This document shows, piece by piece, positions 35,326 to 47,266 of a stretch of 64,000 nucleotides of DNA. A program made the position numbers and the translations under genes. Source of the stretch: Prinia subflava. Taxonomy: Eukaryota > Chordata > Aves > Passeriformes > Cisticolidae. Position 1 is the stretch's first letter; each line of letters begins with the position of its first letter. The DNA is taken from NCBI RefSeq assembly GCF_021018805.1, contig NC_086283.1, positions 24,383,287-24,447,286 on the forward strand, given 5' to 3'. A model generated the notes under the pieces. It did not search any database. It was given only the letters and a program-made list of their open reading frames with translations, and was not told where the DNA came from.

Positions 35326-37449
35326 ATTGAGAAACTGGAGTCCTTGTTTTGTTTATCCCTTGTACATTTCACAGACATGACAATTGAAAAAGGTGAAATT
35401 TATGAGGAAAATCTAATTTCCCATTCCTGTTGAATGGATTTAGTTTGATATTGACCTGATTTTACCATGTGCCTGTTGAAGGCCTTAGAGTATATACTGT
35501 ATGTTAAAGACTGTAATAACTTAAAAAAAAATAGTTGATAGCCTAATCCAAATGTAAATAGAGCTACAACTCATTGTTACTAGGCTACAACGCATTCATT
35601 CATGTCATATATTTTCATTTCTCTACCATTAGTTTTTAAGGTTTTCATTATTGCTTTTTTTGATATCTTTAGTAACTAATGAATTTAATTTTGAAGGAGA
35701 GTTAGAGAAAGTTTAAAATTTTTAATACATGTATTCAGCCCATTTAGTTATATTCTAAACCAACACTGAAGCATGGTAAGGTATAGAATACAGTCCATAA
35801 CTAGTTTGTATAGTTTACAGTTTAAGAACAAAATTAACTTTGTATGTAACTCCTACAATGATAGATTCATTGTTAACTAATTATATTAAGTTGTTGTTGC
35901 TATGGCAACAAAACTACAACATGGCTACCTTTGTATACATTATTTGTGAAATTTTCACATGTAAATTAAAAGTGATGTGTAACAGTATGAGCTTGTTAAA
36001 GGTACAGTTCGATACTGTCAGATAAAGATATGACTGAATATTTTTAAAATCCCAAAGTCCCATGTGAACGCTGAATTTGTGTCTTTAAGGTCACTTTTTC
36101 AGTCAAGAAGTTTACAACACATGGATTTAGAGTCAGGTTTTATAGCTTGTAGAAATTGTTGTGTGGCAAGGGTTATTCCACAGTATTTTCACTTCGGAAA
36201 AACAGCAGCCTGTATTGACAACATAGTGACCGGTCTTGCTTTCATTTCACATCCATTCACACAGTGGGAATTCAGAATTAATCAGTTTCAGTACTGTAGC
36301 TTTGCCTGCAATTTTCTTTTCTCCAGAAATTGAACACTCACATGATTGCGCTACGATCAGGGCTAAATAATTAAGCATATAATTATTTTAATATTAATTT
36401 ATATTAGCAAAAACTGTACACAAGAAAAAAAATACTGTGGAATGACCCCGTAACAGTGTTGAAGATACAAATATGCTGCAGTTAAACTGATTCAGTTAGT
36501 GTACGAATGTGTGAGACACACCTTTTTTGCACTTATGTACATAGTCCACGAAAGAAGTCCTTGGAACTTATTTTGAATATAAAAAGTCTGTAATAATACA
36601 GGAAAAGTTTGTAAAAGAGATAGGTATTACTAAGGCTTTGAAAAGGAGGAGTTTTTTGCTATAAAACTTATCTGAAAGCATGATGTTGCTTTGCTGTTGT
36701 AAAAGCTTTGTAGTTTGCCATAGCTTATTATACAGCAGACTGATAACAGGTCAGCTCCAACCTGCAGCACAGAGAATGGGAAACGGTGTGGAATTAATTA
36801 GTAAGGTCACTAGCAAAGATTCAAATTACTTTTTTTAATCAGCCTACATTTTCAAACACACCCCAGGTCATGTTCTGATAGGTTGTGTTCTCAGTGAATT
36901 CTGTTAGGACTGGTAGGTCCATGGCAGCACATGCACATTTTTCCTAGCACCTAATCCTACTTCTGTCTGGAAGTGTTTATCTGTGGGAGGTGACTGTCGT
37001 TGTGGTGAGTGTTAAATCCCCGAGTGAATTTGAAATGTCACAACATCTTGGTTTTGTTTTTTTTTTTAACCTTTTGGGGCAAGGTAACAAAATGGAAGGA
37101 GCTGATGAGCTGTACATGGACAGGGATGGTTTGGGGTTGTCTGGGACCAGTTCTTTCTGTGGTGTGACAGCCGTGGTGTTTATTTGAGAGGCAAGTGGTG
37201 GTGCTGCAGGTGCTGCTGGGGCAGGGAGGTGGAGGCTGGTGGCAGTGTTGCCGGCTGGGTGCTCTACGCTGCAACTAACAAGCCCTTTGCATTGTCACCA
37301 AAGGAGAGCAAAGCTGTGGCCCCTTAGTGAGCAGCCTCCTGTTCCTGTTTCTGTTGGTACTGCTGGGACTTTGCAGTGCTGGGGGATTTTAAAGCAGCTG
37401 CAGCGCCTGTGTTGACCCATTTATTTTTGATTGGAACAAGTTTTGGGGA

Positions 37450-37533
37450 TTTTTTTGTGGGGTTTTTTTTGTTTGTTTTGTTGGGTTTTTTGTTTTGGGT
37501 TTTTTTTTTTTTTTTTGGTTTTTTGGTTTTTTT
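37450..37533. repeat. G/T-only low-complexity tract
   Basis: About 84 nt contain only T and G, with T-runs separated by GG, GGG and GGGG. It is the complement-type of the A/C tracts elsewhere in the window and lies in the MBNL3 3' UTR. Confidence 0.85.
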
Positions 37534-38942
37534 GCAAAACTCAAGCTTCAGCTACTTCAGAAAAGTAGCTGGTTTTGCCATGAGCCTGACTTGAGAAGTG
37601 AGTCAAGTCCCCCAGAGCAGAAGTGGTGAGAGGTGGCACCTGATGTCACTGTCGCCCTTTGCTGGATGCCCTAGGGTTGGGGGCTGAGCTGTTGCAGCCA
37701 AGCCCAAGACCTGTTCCTTGACCAGCATTCCCGACTCCTGGCAATGCCCACTCTGCACCATGGGGCTGTGCAAGTGGTGGTTTGCTGAACTGAGCAGCCC
37801 CAGGGTCTTAAATATGAGGGAAAATCAGATGTTGCTTCTCTCCGTGGTGTTATATAATAACCTAGATTTTAATACGAAATAATCAGCTGGTTCAAGCCAC
37901 CACACGATTACAGCTTCCCTTTGCCATAATCAGTTTCTATAATCAAGCTCTTTCTCGTTTCTAGGATTATGAGACGAAAGTATTTTGCACTATGTGAAAT
38001 GAATCATAGCTGGTCAAACTTTGTCGGGGTATAAGCATGATCATGTCAGCACTGCTAAAATCTTTGCTAGTGATCTTTACTGACATCCTCTATCATCAAA
38101 AATAACTCTATATGCCTCTCAACAGAGATATTTAAACATGCAAAATAACACAACTGTTTAAAAAAATGAAGTTATTTTTCCAAACACACAACAGAGAGAA
38201 TTACCTGACACCGAATTACAAGGTTCCAGTTCTTTATTACTGTACACAGATGCTATTTGATAGTGGTGGAAGCCAAATGATTTTGTTGCCATGGCTTTTG
38301 TATCCTAGCAGATGAGGGGATGATAAGACCATTCTTAGACTGGATTATGGGATTTTTTTTTCTTTCCAATTAGCTTTGTTTTAAATTTTTTTTAGATCAT
38401 GAAAATGGACCGACTCCTCACCCTTTATTACATCACTTGACAACAGATCACTATTTTTTTTTATAAATAGAGAATTGTATTTTAGGCAATCACTAAAATC
38501 AAAGAGAGAATGTTCTCCTAAATTGTCAATTTTTAATTTAAATATATAAAAACATTTATACTGTACTGTGTAAAGTAGATCTTTGAAGCACATTCTTCTT
38601 TGCATAGGCATTTCTGGTAAAACAAAGTAAGGGAAACATTAGATATCAATTTAATGGAATAGTTTAGAAAATATATACAAATGATTACACTTAGCCCTGT
38701 GGAATTGTAAGAAATTAAAGTATCATTGGATCCAGACAGGCGTAGGTTAATGCAGTATTTCAGTTCTATAACAGGATAGTTCATTCCCTCAACTGCTACC
38801 AACAGGGTGTACGCTTTGAATTTATGTTTCTTTTTGCCACATTATATTGCTGTAGTGCTTGTACGTGCTTTAGAAATGTGCATAATGCTACTCATTTTAG
38901 TATGTTACTTCTATATTGTTATTGTTTATTTTTTGATCTTTT

Positions 38943-38948
38943 AATAAA
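38943..38948 (+). terminator. MBNL3: likely distal polyadenylation signal of MBNL3
   Basis: AATAAA in TTTTAATAAAGTG is followed about 20 nt later by GGTTATGTTTTTTATGG, a typical T/GT-rich downstream element. A second AATAAA at 39122-39127 is an alternative. After 39.3 kb the composition becomes GC-richer and unlike a 3' UTR. Confidence 0.6.
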
Positions 38949-40512
38949 GTGTATAAAATTCTTGGTTATGTTTTTTATGGATCCATATCTACACATTAAT
39001 AGGAGTTTACTTTAAAAACTTTTCAAGTTCCAGTTTATTAGTCCCAAACTTCAAAGATTCTGATGTAAAATAATAACTAATGAATTTGAATCTATGTTAT
39101 ATCTGAAGTGTAGATCAACAGAATAAATTTCTTTCCAGAAAATATCTTCAGTATTTTGAATTCTGTAGCCAGTGCCTCCTTTTTACTGGATGCATTTGGC
39201 CTGTCATATTAAAGTTACTAACACAAGACAGACGTTTGTATTTTAGAAAAATAAAAAGTAAAACTTTCCAGATGCTGCCTTCTGGTTTCTCTCGTGCCTT
39301 AGACCTTCGGAGACGCAAGTGAAATAGTCTGCTTGGCTTGTCTTTTTCCATGCTTCCTTTCTGACCCTGTCTGTGATGTGATTAAAGAACAGATCAGAGC
39401 TGTGCATTTGAAGATAACCGTGAAGAATGAATCAACTCCCATCCAAAGGCCTGCAGCTTTTGTAGAACAGTGGTGTGTGTATTAATTTTTCTCTTTCAGC
39501 ATTCATGTCAGTTACCATTTTGAATGTCCCAGTGCAATAATACAACAGTGAGCTCCCCTTTGGCAGCAGCCTGGATTCCCCAGCTCTCTTCCAAGTGCCC
39601 AGCTCATCCTGGGCTGCCCGGCCAGGCTCGCGCCTCTGGCCCGCACAAGCTGGGGCAGCTGGGGCTGCCTCTCTGGTCTGGAGCCACCCTGGCTGAGCTG
39701 GGTCTAGGCTGCTGCAAGAGAAGATTGCATCTTGATGAGCTTGTTTGTCCTTTCTGTAATGTTGCGTAGATTTACACATAAGAAAACTGCTCAACAGTGA
39801 GGCCACCTTGGTCACCACCTTCTTACCAATCGCATTGCATCAGAGGGGCTTTTACCCTTAAACTGGCTTGCCGTCACCTCTTGCTCCATTAAGGCTTTAA
39901 GCTGGAGGCACCGAGCCAGGGCACGTGGCTGTCCCAGGCCGCAGCGTCACTCAGCTCGTGGGCAGCAGAGGACAACGTCGGGAGCCCCGAGGATGTGAGT
40001 AAGTGCCCTTGTGATGTGCGAGTGTCGGTGCAGCCTTGGCACCCAGGCAGCCGTGACAGGACCACCGGCGTGATGGGTGAGCCTGAATGGTGCAGCCAGA
40101 GGAGTTTGGTGCCAGCACAGGGGAGTTGCCTCACAGCAGGGGAGGGATCTTTGGCTATTTTGCCAAAGGAGTGTAAGAATCTGACTTTTGGGAAAGGGAT
40201 TAGGAGTTTTTGTTTTGGGGAATGTGGGTGCAGTAGAGCTGCTCGGGGCAGGAGCAGTGGTGAGGAGGCACTGGCAGAGGAGGCTGGGCAGACACTGCTC
40301 CTCATCCACAGTAGGACAAGCTGCTGACTTTGAGAGCAGGAGCCCAGGACAAATTATGTAACTGCTGCTTTTTCATCAGCCTGTTCCCCTGACTTCTCCT
40401 TGCTGGTTAATTGACTCTATTTGTGTGTCAAGGCCACTTGGAGCTTTCTTCTATAAATTACTCCTGCCTCACCTGATGGCACAGATAAATGTCTGAATTG
40501 TTTCTAAGATTT

Positions 40513-40531
40513 AAAAAAAAAAAAAAAAAAA
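40513..40531. repeat. poly(A) run, 19 nt
   Basis: A run of 19 A follows TTCTAAGATTT. No retroposed body or target-site duplication is recognisable around it. Confidence 0.9.
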
Positions 40532-43500
40532 GTGGAACTGAAACTTTTCTAGGCAGTTGATATGGAAGCATGGGATCCTTCATGAATGGTTGCTCATAAT
40601 TCTTATTGCTAGCTTTGGTCTGGTTTTCTTTCCCTGCAGGATGGAGACAAAGGATTTCAGGTGATGCATTCCTTGAGATGTGGGATGGGCTGGGCCTTGG
40701 CTGCTTGAAGACACCAGCTCTGTTCAGAAGCCTCCCCCATGGAGGAGGTTGGGGGTGGGAGTTTCACACTAGCACTGAAAATTGAAGGTAGTCCATCAAC
40801 AAGAGACTTTAAATTGTGTTTCAAGGCCAAACAGCATCCTTGGGCCAGGATGTGGGATTTTACCTGGGGCCACAGAAGTTACAGGAGGAGCTGCTGCAAA
40901 CTGCTTCATAGATGGAGTTGAATTAAAGGATCTGACCAAAATGATTCATGATGCTGTATTCACAGCATGTGTCATTTTGAACTCTTACAGCACCTGGCCC
41001 ATCTACTTTTTCATTAGGGCTTGTTTGTGCAGGAAAGTCAAGTTTAATACAAAAATCCCGTTTAGCTCTTTTGCTGTTGAAGCTTCAGTGAGAAACATGG
41101 GAAAAATTCAATTTTTCAAGACTTGCTCCATATTCAGATGGTTCAAAGCCAGTTTTTGTTCAATCTAGTCTTAGTGCTGGATAAATAGATCAATTTGATT
41201 TATTTATAATGAGAAATAACAGAATGGAGAAATGTTTGGCTAATCCCCAAGGAGTTGTGGATCTAAAATGAGCTCTGTAACGCAAGCAGCCCTTGACTCT
41301 CCCCAGCAGGGGTCATGTCAAAGTGCAGGGCCGTGTGAAGAACAGCCTGTACGCTCTCACTTATGTTCAGAGAGGTTACTGTAGACCAGGCACTCAGGTG
41401 CCTTGAGTGCATCTCCAGATGGCAGCATGTGCCAACAAGGGATCCCTGTGGGAGGCCTCTGAGGTGTCTGTGGACAGGGAGACAGAAAACGTCACAGCCC
41501 GAAGGCCATGTGGACAGTCTTGGAGGAGCAGCCACCCAGCACGCCAGCTCTCATGGGGTCTCAGCAAGTCCTGGCTCAGTTGGAAGATGTCTGCTTTGCC
41601 CTTCCCTCCTCATTTTGCCTTTTTCAGGGTGGCTCTGCCAGTCTGTTTAGCAGGCACGTGCCCTGGCATCTGCCCCACTGTTCCCACTGGCCTTCCCCTG
41701 GATCCAAAAGTGTAAATCCAGCCCCAAGAGGATGGCACTGTGACACCTCACCACCTGCCTGAGGAGGATCCCTGCTGCGAGGCAGGACACCCTGGTAGGC
41801 ACTGCTGCACCATTTCTCTCTTCACAGCCACAGCTGGGCTCTACAGAGGTATTTCTGCTTTGCTCCATGGTTTGTGTAAGTGATTTGCTCATAAATGTTA
41901 TCAGAGCCTTCCCAAGGGAGCTGCTGCCTCCCACCCTCCGCAGCCACCGCGGGCTTGCAGCCTGTGTCTGTAATCGACACACCTTCTGCTTTAGTGCTCC
42001 ACAGCACCAACGTTCAGCCCATCTCCATGGCAGTGTTTCTGCTGCAGTTCCTGCATGTCCTGTGCTCCCCATGGCCGTGAGGCCTTTGTGGCCGAGGCTC
42101 CACCTGCCCCACAGCCTTGCCAGCACTCAGTTTTGCCCCCACACCTGCAGCAGAGTGGCACCTGAATGGCAGGGCTCCCGCTGGTGAACCGCTCCTGGTG
42201 ATTACGTCAAGGGATGCTGGGGAAGTTTTTGGCTGCATGTGGCTGCTCCAAAGCAAAGGTGCCTGTACACTGTAAAGCTTCTGGGAAACATTGAAGAAAA
42301 CTGTGTTTTGCTTTCCCCTACAGAAGCCTGAACGAAAGCCATCAGCCACTCGCCCTGTGGGGTGAGCCTGCCCAAGGTTCATGCTGCCATGCTAGTAAGG
42401 GGACACAGGATATTCTCATCACTGTTCTCAGAGCCATGTGTGGCTGAGCCAAGGCACAGCAAAACCAAAGGTAAGACCATATATTCTCTGGGGTGCAGAG
42501 TGGCCACCCACACTCCATGGTGTTGGGGTGTGCAGGAGCAGCAGGTGGTGGCTCAGCAGCTCCCCTGCCTGGAGCATCCTTTGTGCTTTGGAAGCTGGAT
42601 GTGCCCAGTCCTGCTGCTGTGGCCCTCTTGTGACCCTCAGCAAGGTTAGAGACAGGCAGAGCACCAGCAGTGGACAGACGATGCACAGGTCACACATCAC
42701 AATGCTACTTGTGCTATTGCATAAATCAAGGGGATTTTGGTGAGGGTAGTGAGGGCAGCTTGGGGCTCTGAGCTGGGGAGGATGAGGCCTTGGAAGATTT
42801 CTATTTCCCACACTGAACAGTCTGAGGTGGGGGCTGTGGCCACATTTGGACCAGTGGGGTTAGACTGAGGGTTGCCCATGCTGAGGAGAGAAGTGGGCTG
42901 CAGTTCCCCCTGCCAGGCTCTCACCCCTCTGCCAGCTTTGCTCAATTATAGGAAATCCTTTAAGCTTTTGCATTAGTGCTGTATTTAGGTCTGCACTGTA
43001 TTAGGGCTTGGCATAGGGAGCGCAGTGAGATTTCTCACTTAATAAAGAATGTTTTAAAGGCATTTGTCACTGTGAGCCCTCTGCTGGGAGCCAGCTCTCC
43101 AGGCAGGCAGGGAGGGTGCTGTGGGAGGTGAGGAGCTGGGCTAGCTCCAAGGCCTGCTGTGCTTGGCCCTGGCCAGGTCCCATCTCTGCCCATGTGCTCC
43201 CATACTGAACATCAGGACAGAGGGTCCTGGTCTACTCCCATTACCCACCCAGCCAGGGGGCACATCAGGTTGTGCATCCCAGGGCTGCAGCTAGTGATCT
43301 CCCCGCCCATCTGCATCAGCACAGCTGCTGGCAAAGCCCAGCCACCCTCCCGTGCAGCTCCAGGGCTGCTGTGCTGGCGGGAGGCCCGTCCTGCTGGCAG
43401 TAAATGTGTCATCGGATGGTGATCAGGGATCATGAGTCACGAACGCCCACCGCCAGCCAGCCAGCCTGGCCAGTCCTGGCACAGGGCTGCAGAGCAGGAG

Positions 43501-44889
43501 CTGGGAGAGATCTGCTACCTCCTCTTCCTCTGCCTCTTCCCACCTGCAGCCTCACCAACCTGCATCTTCCACAGGGCACCAAATGATGGAGCATCCCTCT
43601 GGCAGTGCTTACGTGGGGCTGAGGTGACAGTCAGCTTCCCCGGACCAGTGTGGGGATGTGATGGTCCCCCTACACCCCTGCTCACAGGTGTCTGGCACTG
43701 CCACAGCTCTACCCCTGACTCCTGGACAGCTCAGCAAGGATGGGGCTGAGGGGGCTGCCTGCAGCAATGTGTGTCCCCTGGACTGTAAGTAGCTGAAGCT
43801 GGAGTTGGGCCAGCTCAGGATGTGCTGTTGGTAGTCTGGAGGAGCCTCTGGACTCCCCTTTCAGTGTGGATTTTACTTTTAATCTGGTAATTGCTGAAGC
43901 AACAGTATTAAATCCAGATTATGAACTGCTGGTCATGGGCTGTGGCAAATGGCACACAGTCTTGTGGAGGGCAAAGCTCAACCCTTGGCTTGTGGCAAAG
44001 TGAGGAGCCTTCTCTCCCTGCTCAGCCCTGTGAGGAGCAGTTCTGCACTTTGGTCCTTGTCTCCAAACTCTAACCCTTGTAGTTGTGTGAGGGCCACAAC
44101 CTGGAGAAGTCCAGGCTTCTGCATCAGTCCATGGCTGCTACACAAAGGACAGGAAGTGCTGCGGCTCAAGTTAGTGTAAGCCCAGTGTAAGTCCATGTGG
44201 CAGCCCCCTTTTTGGCGGCTCAGCTGGGAGTCCTGGCAGCCTCTTCCCCTCAGACCTGCTGAGTGAGCAGGAAAAGAAAACTTTTGTGTGGTTGTTGTGG
44301 ATCTGCTGCTGATCCAGGCCCCAGAACAAAATCAGGCCCAGTGCCTCTCCCAAAGCCACCACTGGGATTCCCAGGGAGGGCACCAACCCCAGAGAGAAAT
44401 CATCAGACAGGGAAAGCTTTTATTTCCTTTCTTTTTTTGTCTTTTCTAGGGCCAGGCTTGATTATTCCTTTCAACAACACTAAGTGCTAGAGAGGCTCAG
44501 CAGCCAGGAATCAATTTTCTCTGCTCTTGGTACAATGTGTCTGTGCAGGGGGAAGTGGCTTTTTTCCTTCCCTTTCCATTGTGCTGAGACTTGGTGGGTG
44601 ACACCAGGGGCAGTGGCAGCTGCATTGCCAGAGGGAAGGTGGCAGGGAACATGTGCCAGCCCTCACCTGGTGCTGTGTCAAAGCACATCAAAAATGGAGG
44701 GTGTCAAGGCCTTTACTCAAGGCCATTGAAGAGCAAAGATATTTCTGGGAAAGAAATTCCCAGATGTCTCGTCTCAGACATCAGTACCACTAAGGCACAG
44801 TGCAGGGTGGGACCCTCCACTGCTGCCTCTGCTCCTGCTGTGACGTCTCCTCTGATTCACCACAAAGTACTTGCTAATGGAAGATGACT

Positions 44890-45175
44890 TTCTCTTTAGG
44901 GAACATGCAAAAATTAGTCTCCACAGGAATAATATGCAAAGATCTCATGTTTAAGTGATTAGAACATAGTGGTGGCACACGGTATGAAGACTGAACATGG
45001 AGAGATTCAAGATAGTTCTCAATTATGCAAACAAGATAATGAAAAAGAATTAAGAGAATTGCAGAATTTTAAGAGAATGGGAAAGAATTTGGTATGGGAT
45101 TAAATATTAGAGAAAAGATTAGAACAGCAAAAAAGCAGATGAGAAAAGCTTGAGGGGTGAGGCAGATGGACAAGA
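44890..45175. other. purine-rich block
   Basis: About 280 nt are strongly enriched in A and G on the plus strand (GAAAAAGAATTAAGAGAATTG, GAGAAAAGATTAGAACAGC and similar). The composition changes sharply from the neighbouring GC-rich DNA. It may be a piece of an unrecognised repeat; I find no LTR ends or coding remnant. Confidence 0.4.
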
Positions 45176-47237
45176 GCAAGGAGAGCTGTCAGTCCACAAA
45201 CAAGGACTAACCTAGGGATGAGCCCTGGCACTGTCCCCACAGCATCCCAAGTCCACATCCCCACAATGGAGCTGTCTCCAGGTCTGCTGTGGCACAAGGT
45301 AGAGGGAAGAGCATCCTCTCCCTGGCACTGGCATGGCTGGACTTGCTCAAAGGCTGCATCTGACAGTGAGGTGTCCACGGCTGTGGGTCAATGAGGCAAT
45401 GGATCAATGAGGCATGAGCCCTTGGTGTGAGTGGTGGCTCAGTCCATGCAGGGCTGTTTGTTGGTCCATCTGTACAGGCATGGGAAGTGGTTGCCTGTCC
45501 TGAAGGCTGGGAGGGAGCACCAGCCTGGCAGAGCCACCATTTGCTTCCACCAGCCATTGGTCTGATCCTCTCCAGACTTGCAAATTAGGAAATTCTTTGA
45601 AACAACAAGGTGTCACAGTGCAATGACAGGTAGCAGCCCTTTACTTCTTTAAGCAGAAATACAGCTGGGGTTTGGATCATCAGCTTTTATCCACAAAATG
45701 TTCAAGCAAGTTCACAAACTGCAGAACAAAATACTAAAGACTGCAGGTAATTATAGCAGTGACCTCTGGAGTCCTCCCCAGCACGAGGACCCCCAGCGAA
45801 GCTGTCAATGGGTTCCCACAGCTTCTGATCCTAGCTGGCAAATATTTTGGTTTTTTTCAAGTTGAGAAATTAATTGCTTTGCAACCCCATCTAATTTGAA
45901 TACTCCAGTTAAGCAGTTTCAGTGCTTTTCTCCTCCCAGGACCTTCCCTGGCCAAGTACTTTAACCCCTTGGTTCCCAGGCTCCTGGAGCAGTCAGCCTC
46001 TGGGTTCTGCTAGTTTGGCTCCCTTGGATGACGATGATGGATGCCGCATGTCATCCAGGCTGCAGCTCTCCGGGGTGTTATGAAGACCCTTGCTGGTGTC
46101 TGGATTTTCTCCAAGCAGCCAGGTGTTCTTTCCAGGAGAGCTGACAGGCTCTGGTGTGGAGGACACACAGCTTTGTCCCATCGGCCTCCCTTGACAGGGA
46201 AGCTGATCAAGTGTCTCATAATGAGCTTGCCATGCTCCTGCTCTGCAGACTGTTTGTTGGCTCTTGGCAAAGGCAGCCTGGGGAGAAGCTCTGCCTGGCT
46301 CCCACTGCCCATGGCTCTGCCACTGCACCGCTGTGGAAAGCCTTTCCCTCTGGCCTCAGACTGATCTCCTCTGGAATCATCTCATCCAAGATGTGCCTCT
46401 GGCCTCATCAGAGGCATGTGCAGGGTGGCCATCTGGGGATATGTTGCAGACATAGGAACTCTCTGCTGTTGTGTTTGCACATTCTCAGCCATGGCTAGGA
46501 AAAGGAGATAGATGGGAAAGTGAGTGTCATCAGCATGGGGAATAGGGCCATGCCAGAAAGACTCTCTCTGATATTCTGACACGATATTCCATGATTCTAA
46601 ATCAAGTAGGATGTGCCACCCTGCAGTATTTGGTGACAGCGGCATTGCCCACTTGGGAAGTGTATCTCCCCCATGCCATGAGTGCTGCCAGAACTCAGAT
46701 ATTATGCATCCCATGCCAGCCAGGAGTGATGCTCCAGGAAAGGGCCACCAGTATTCCAACAGGATTGTCTCTGTGCCACCCACCCAAGACACTGAGGCCC
46801 TGCCACGAAGACAAGGTGCTGGGCCCTCTCGATGACACCGCCTGTCTCTGGGCTGGGGACGGGACAAGGCAGTGGGTGTTCCCGTCTCAGGTCACCGCAC
46901 AACCTGGCAGCGCCCGCCTGGGGACTCAGCACGCTTTAATGAGCTCAGCGCCAGAGCCTGCATGGAGGAATTAACGACTCAGAATAATACTTGTCACTTC
47001 GCTGTGAGGAAATTGCTGAGTGAAAAGCAATTCACTAAAAAAGAGGGAGGAAAGAAATGATTTTGCTTATTAAGATCAACATCATATTAAAGTATTTTCT
47101 CAATACCGCATTTGGGTTGAATTTTACATTTTCTGTCTCTTGTTCTCACCAATGGGAGTAAAGCAGGGGGCTTCACTCTAATTAATTGTTGGCTGCTTCA
47201 TTTGGCCAGCAAATTTCATGAGCAAGTTTACACATTT

Positions 47238-47266
47238 CTGCAGCATTTGAATTGCAAATGCTGCAG
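47238..47266. repeat. perfect 12-bp inverted repeat with 5-nt spacer
   Basis: CTGCAGCATTTG at 47238-47249 is exactly reverse-complementary to CAAATGCTGCAG at 47255-47266, with AATTG between. It lies within an AT-rich, possibly conserved noncoding segment. It could form a hairpin in RNA or act as a symmetric factor-binding site. It is not next to a poly(T) terminator. Confidence 0.85.

Larger units (their letters stand above)
31647..38965 (+). other. MBNL3: MBNL3 3' untranslated region (about 7.3 kb)
   Basis: This is a long AT-rich stretch after the MBNL3 stop, without exon-like frames, rich in ATTTA and T-runs. It ends at a good polyadenylation site (AATAAA at 38943-38948, followed by GGTTATGTTTTTT). 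Long 3' UTRs are usual for MBNL genes. Embedded items with separate entries are Pumilio-type sites, an A/C tract, a GC island and a G/T tract. The first 135 nt double as coding sequence in the alternative frame. The exact end is inferred from the signal, not from transcripts. Confidence 0.65.

Noticed and set aside
34966..35433. 155-codon frame in the GC island
   Set aside because: The frame follows from the GC-rich insert. There is no domain, and minus-strand frames are equally open. The island itself is reported instead.
46382..46974. overlapping 161- and 127-codon frames on opposite strands
   Set aside because: There is no domain, no exon boundary and no start context. They are typical chance frames in GC-rich intergenic DNA.
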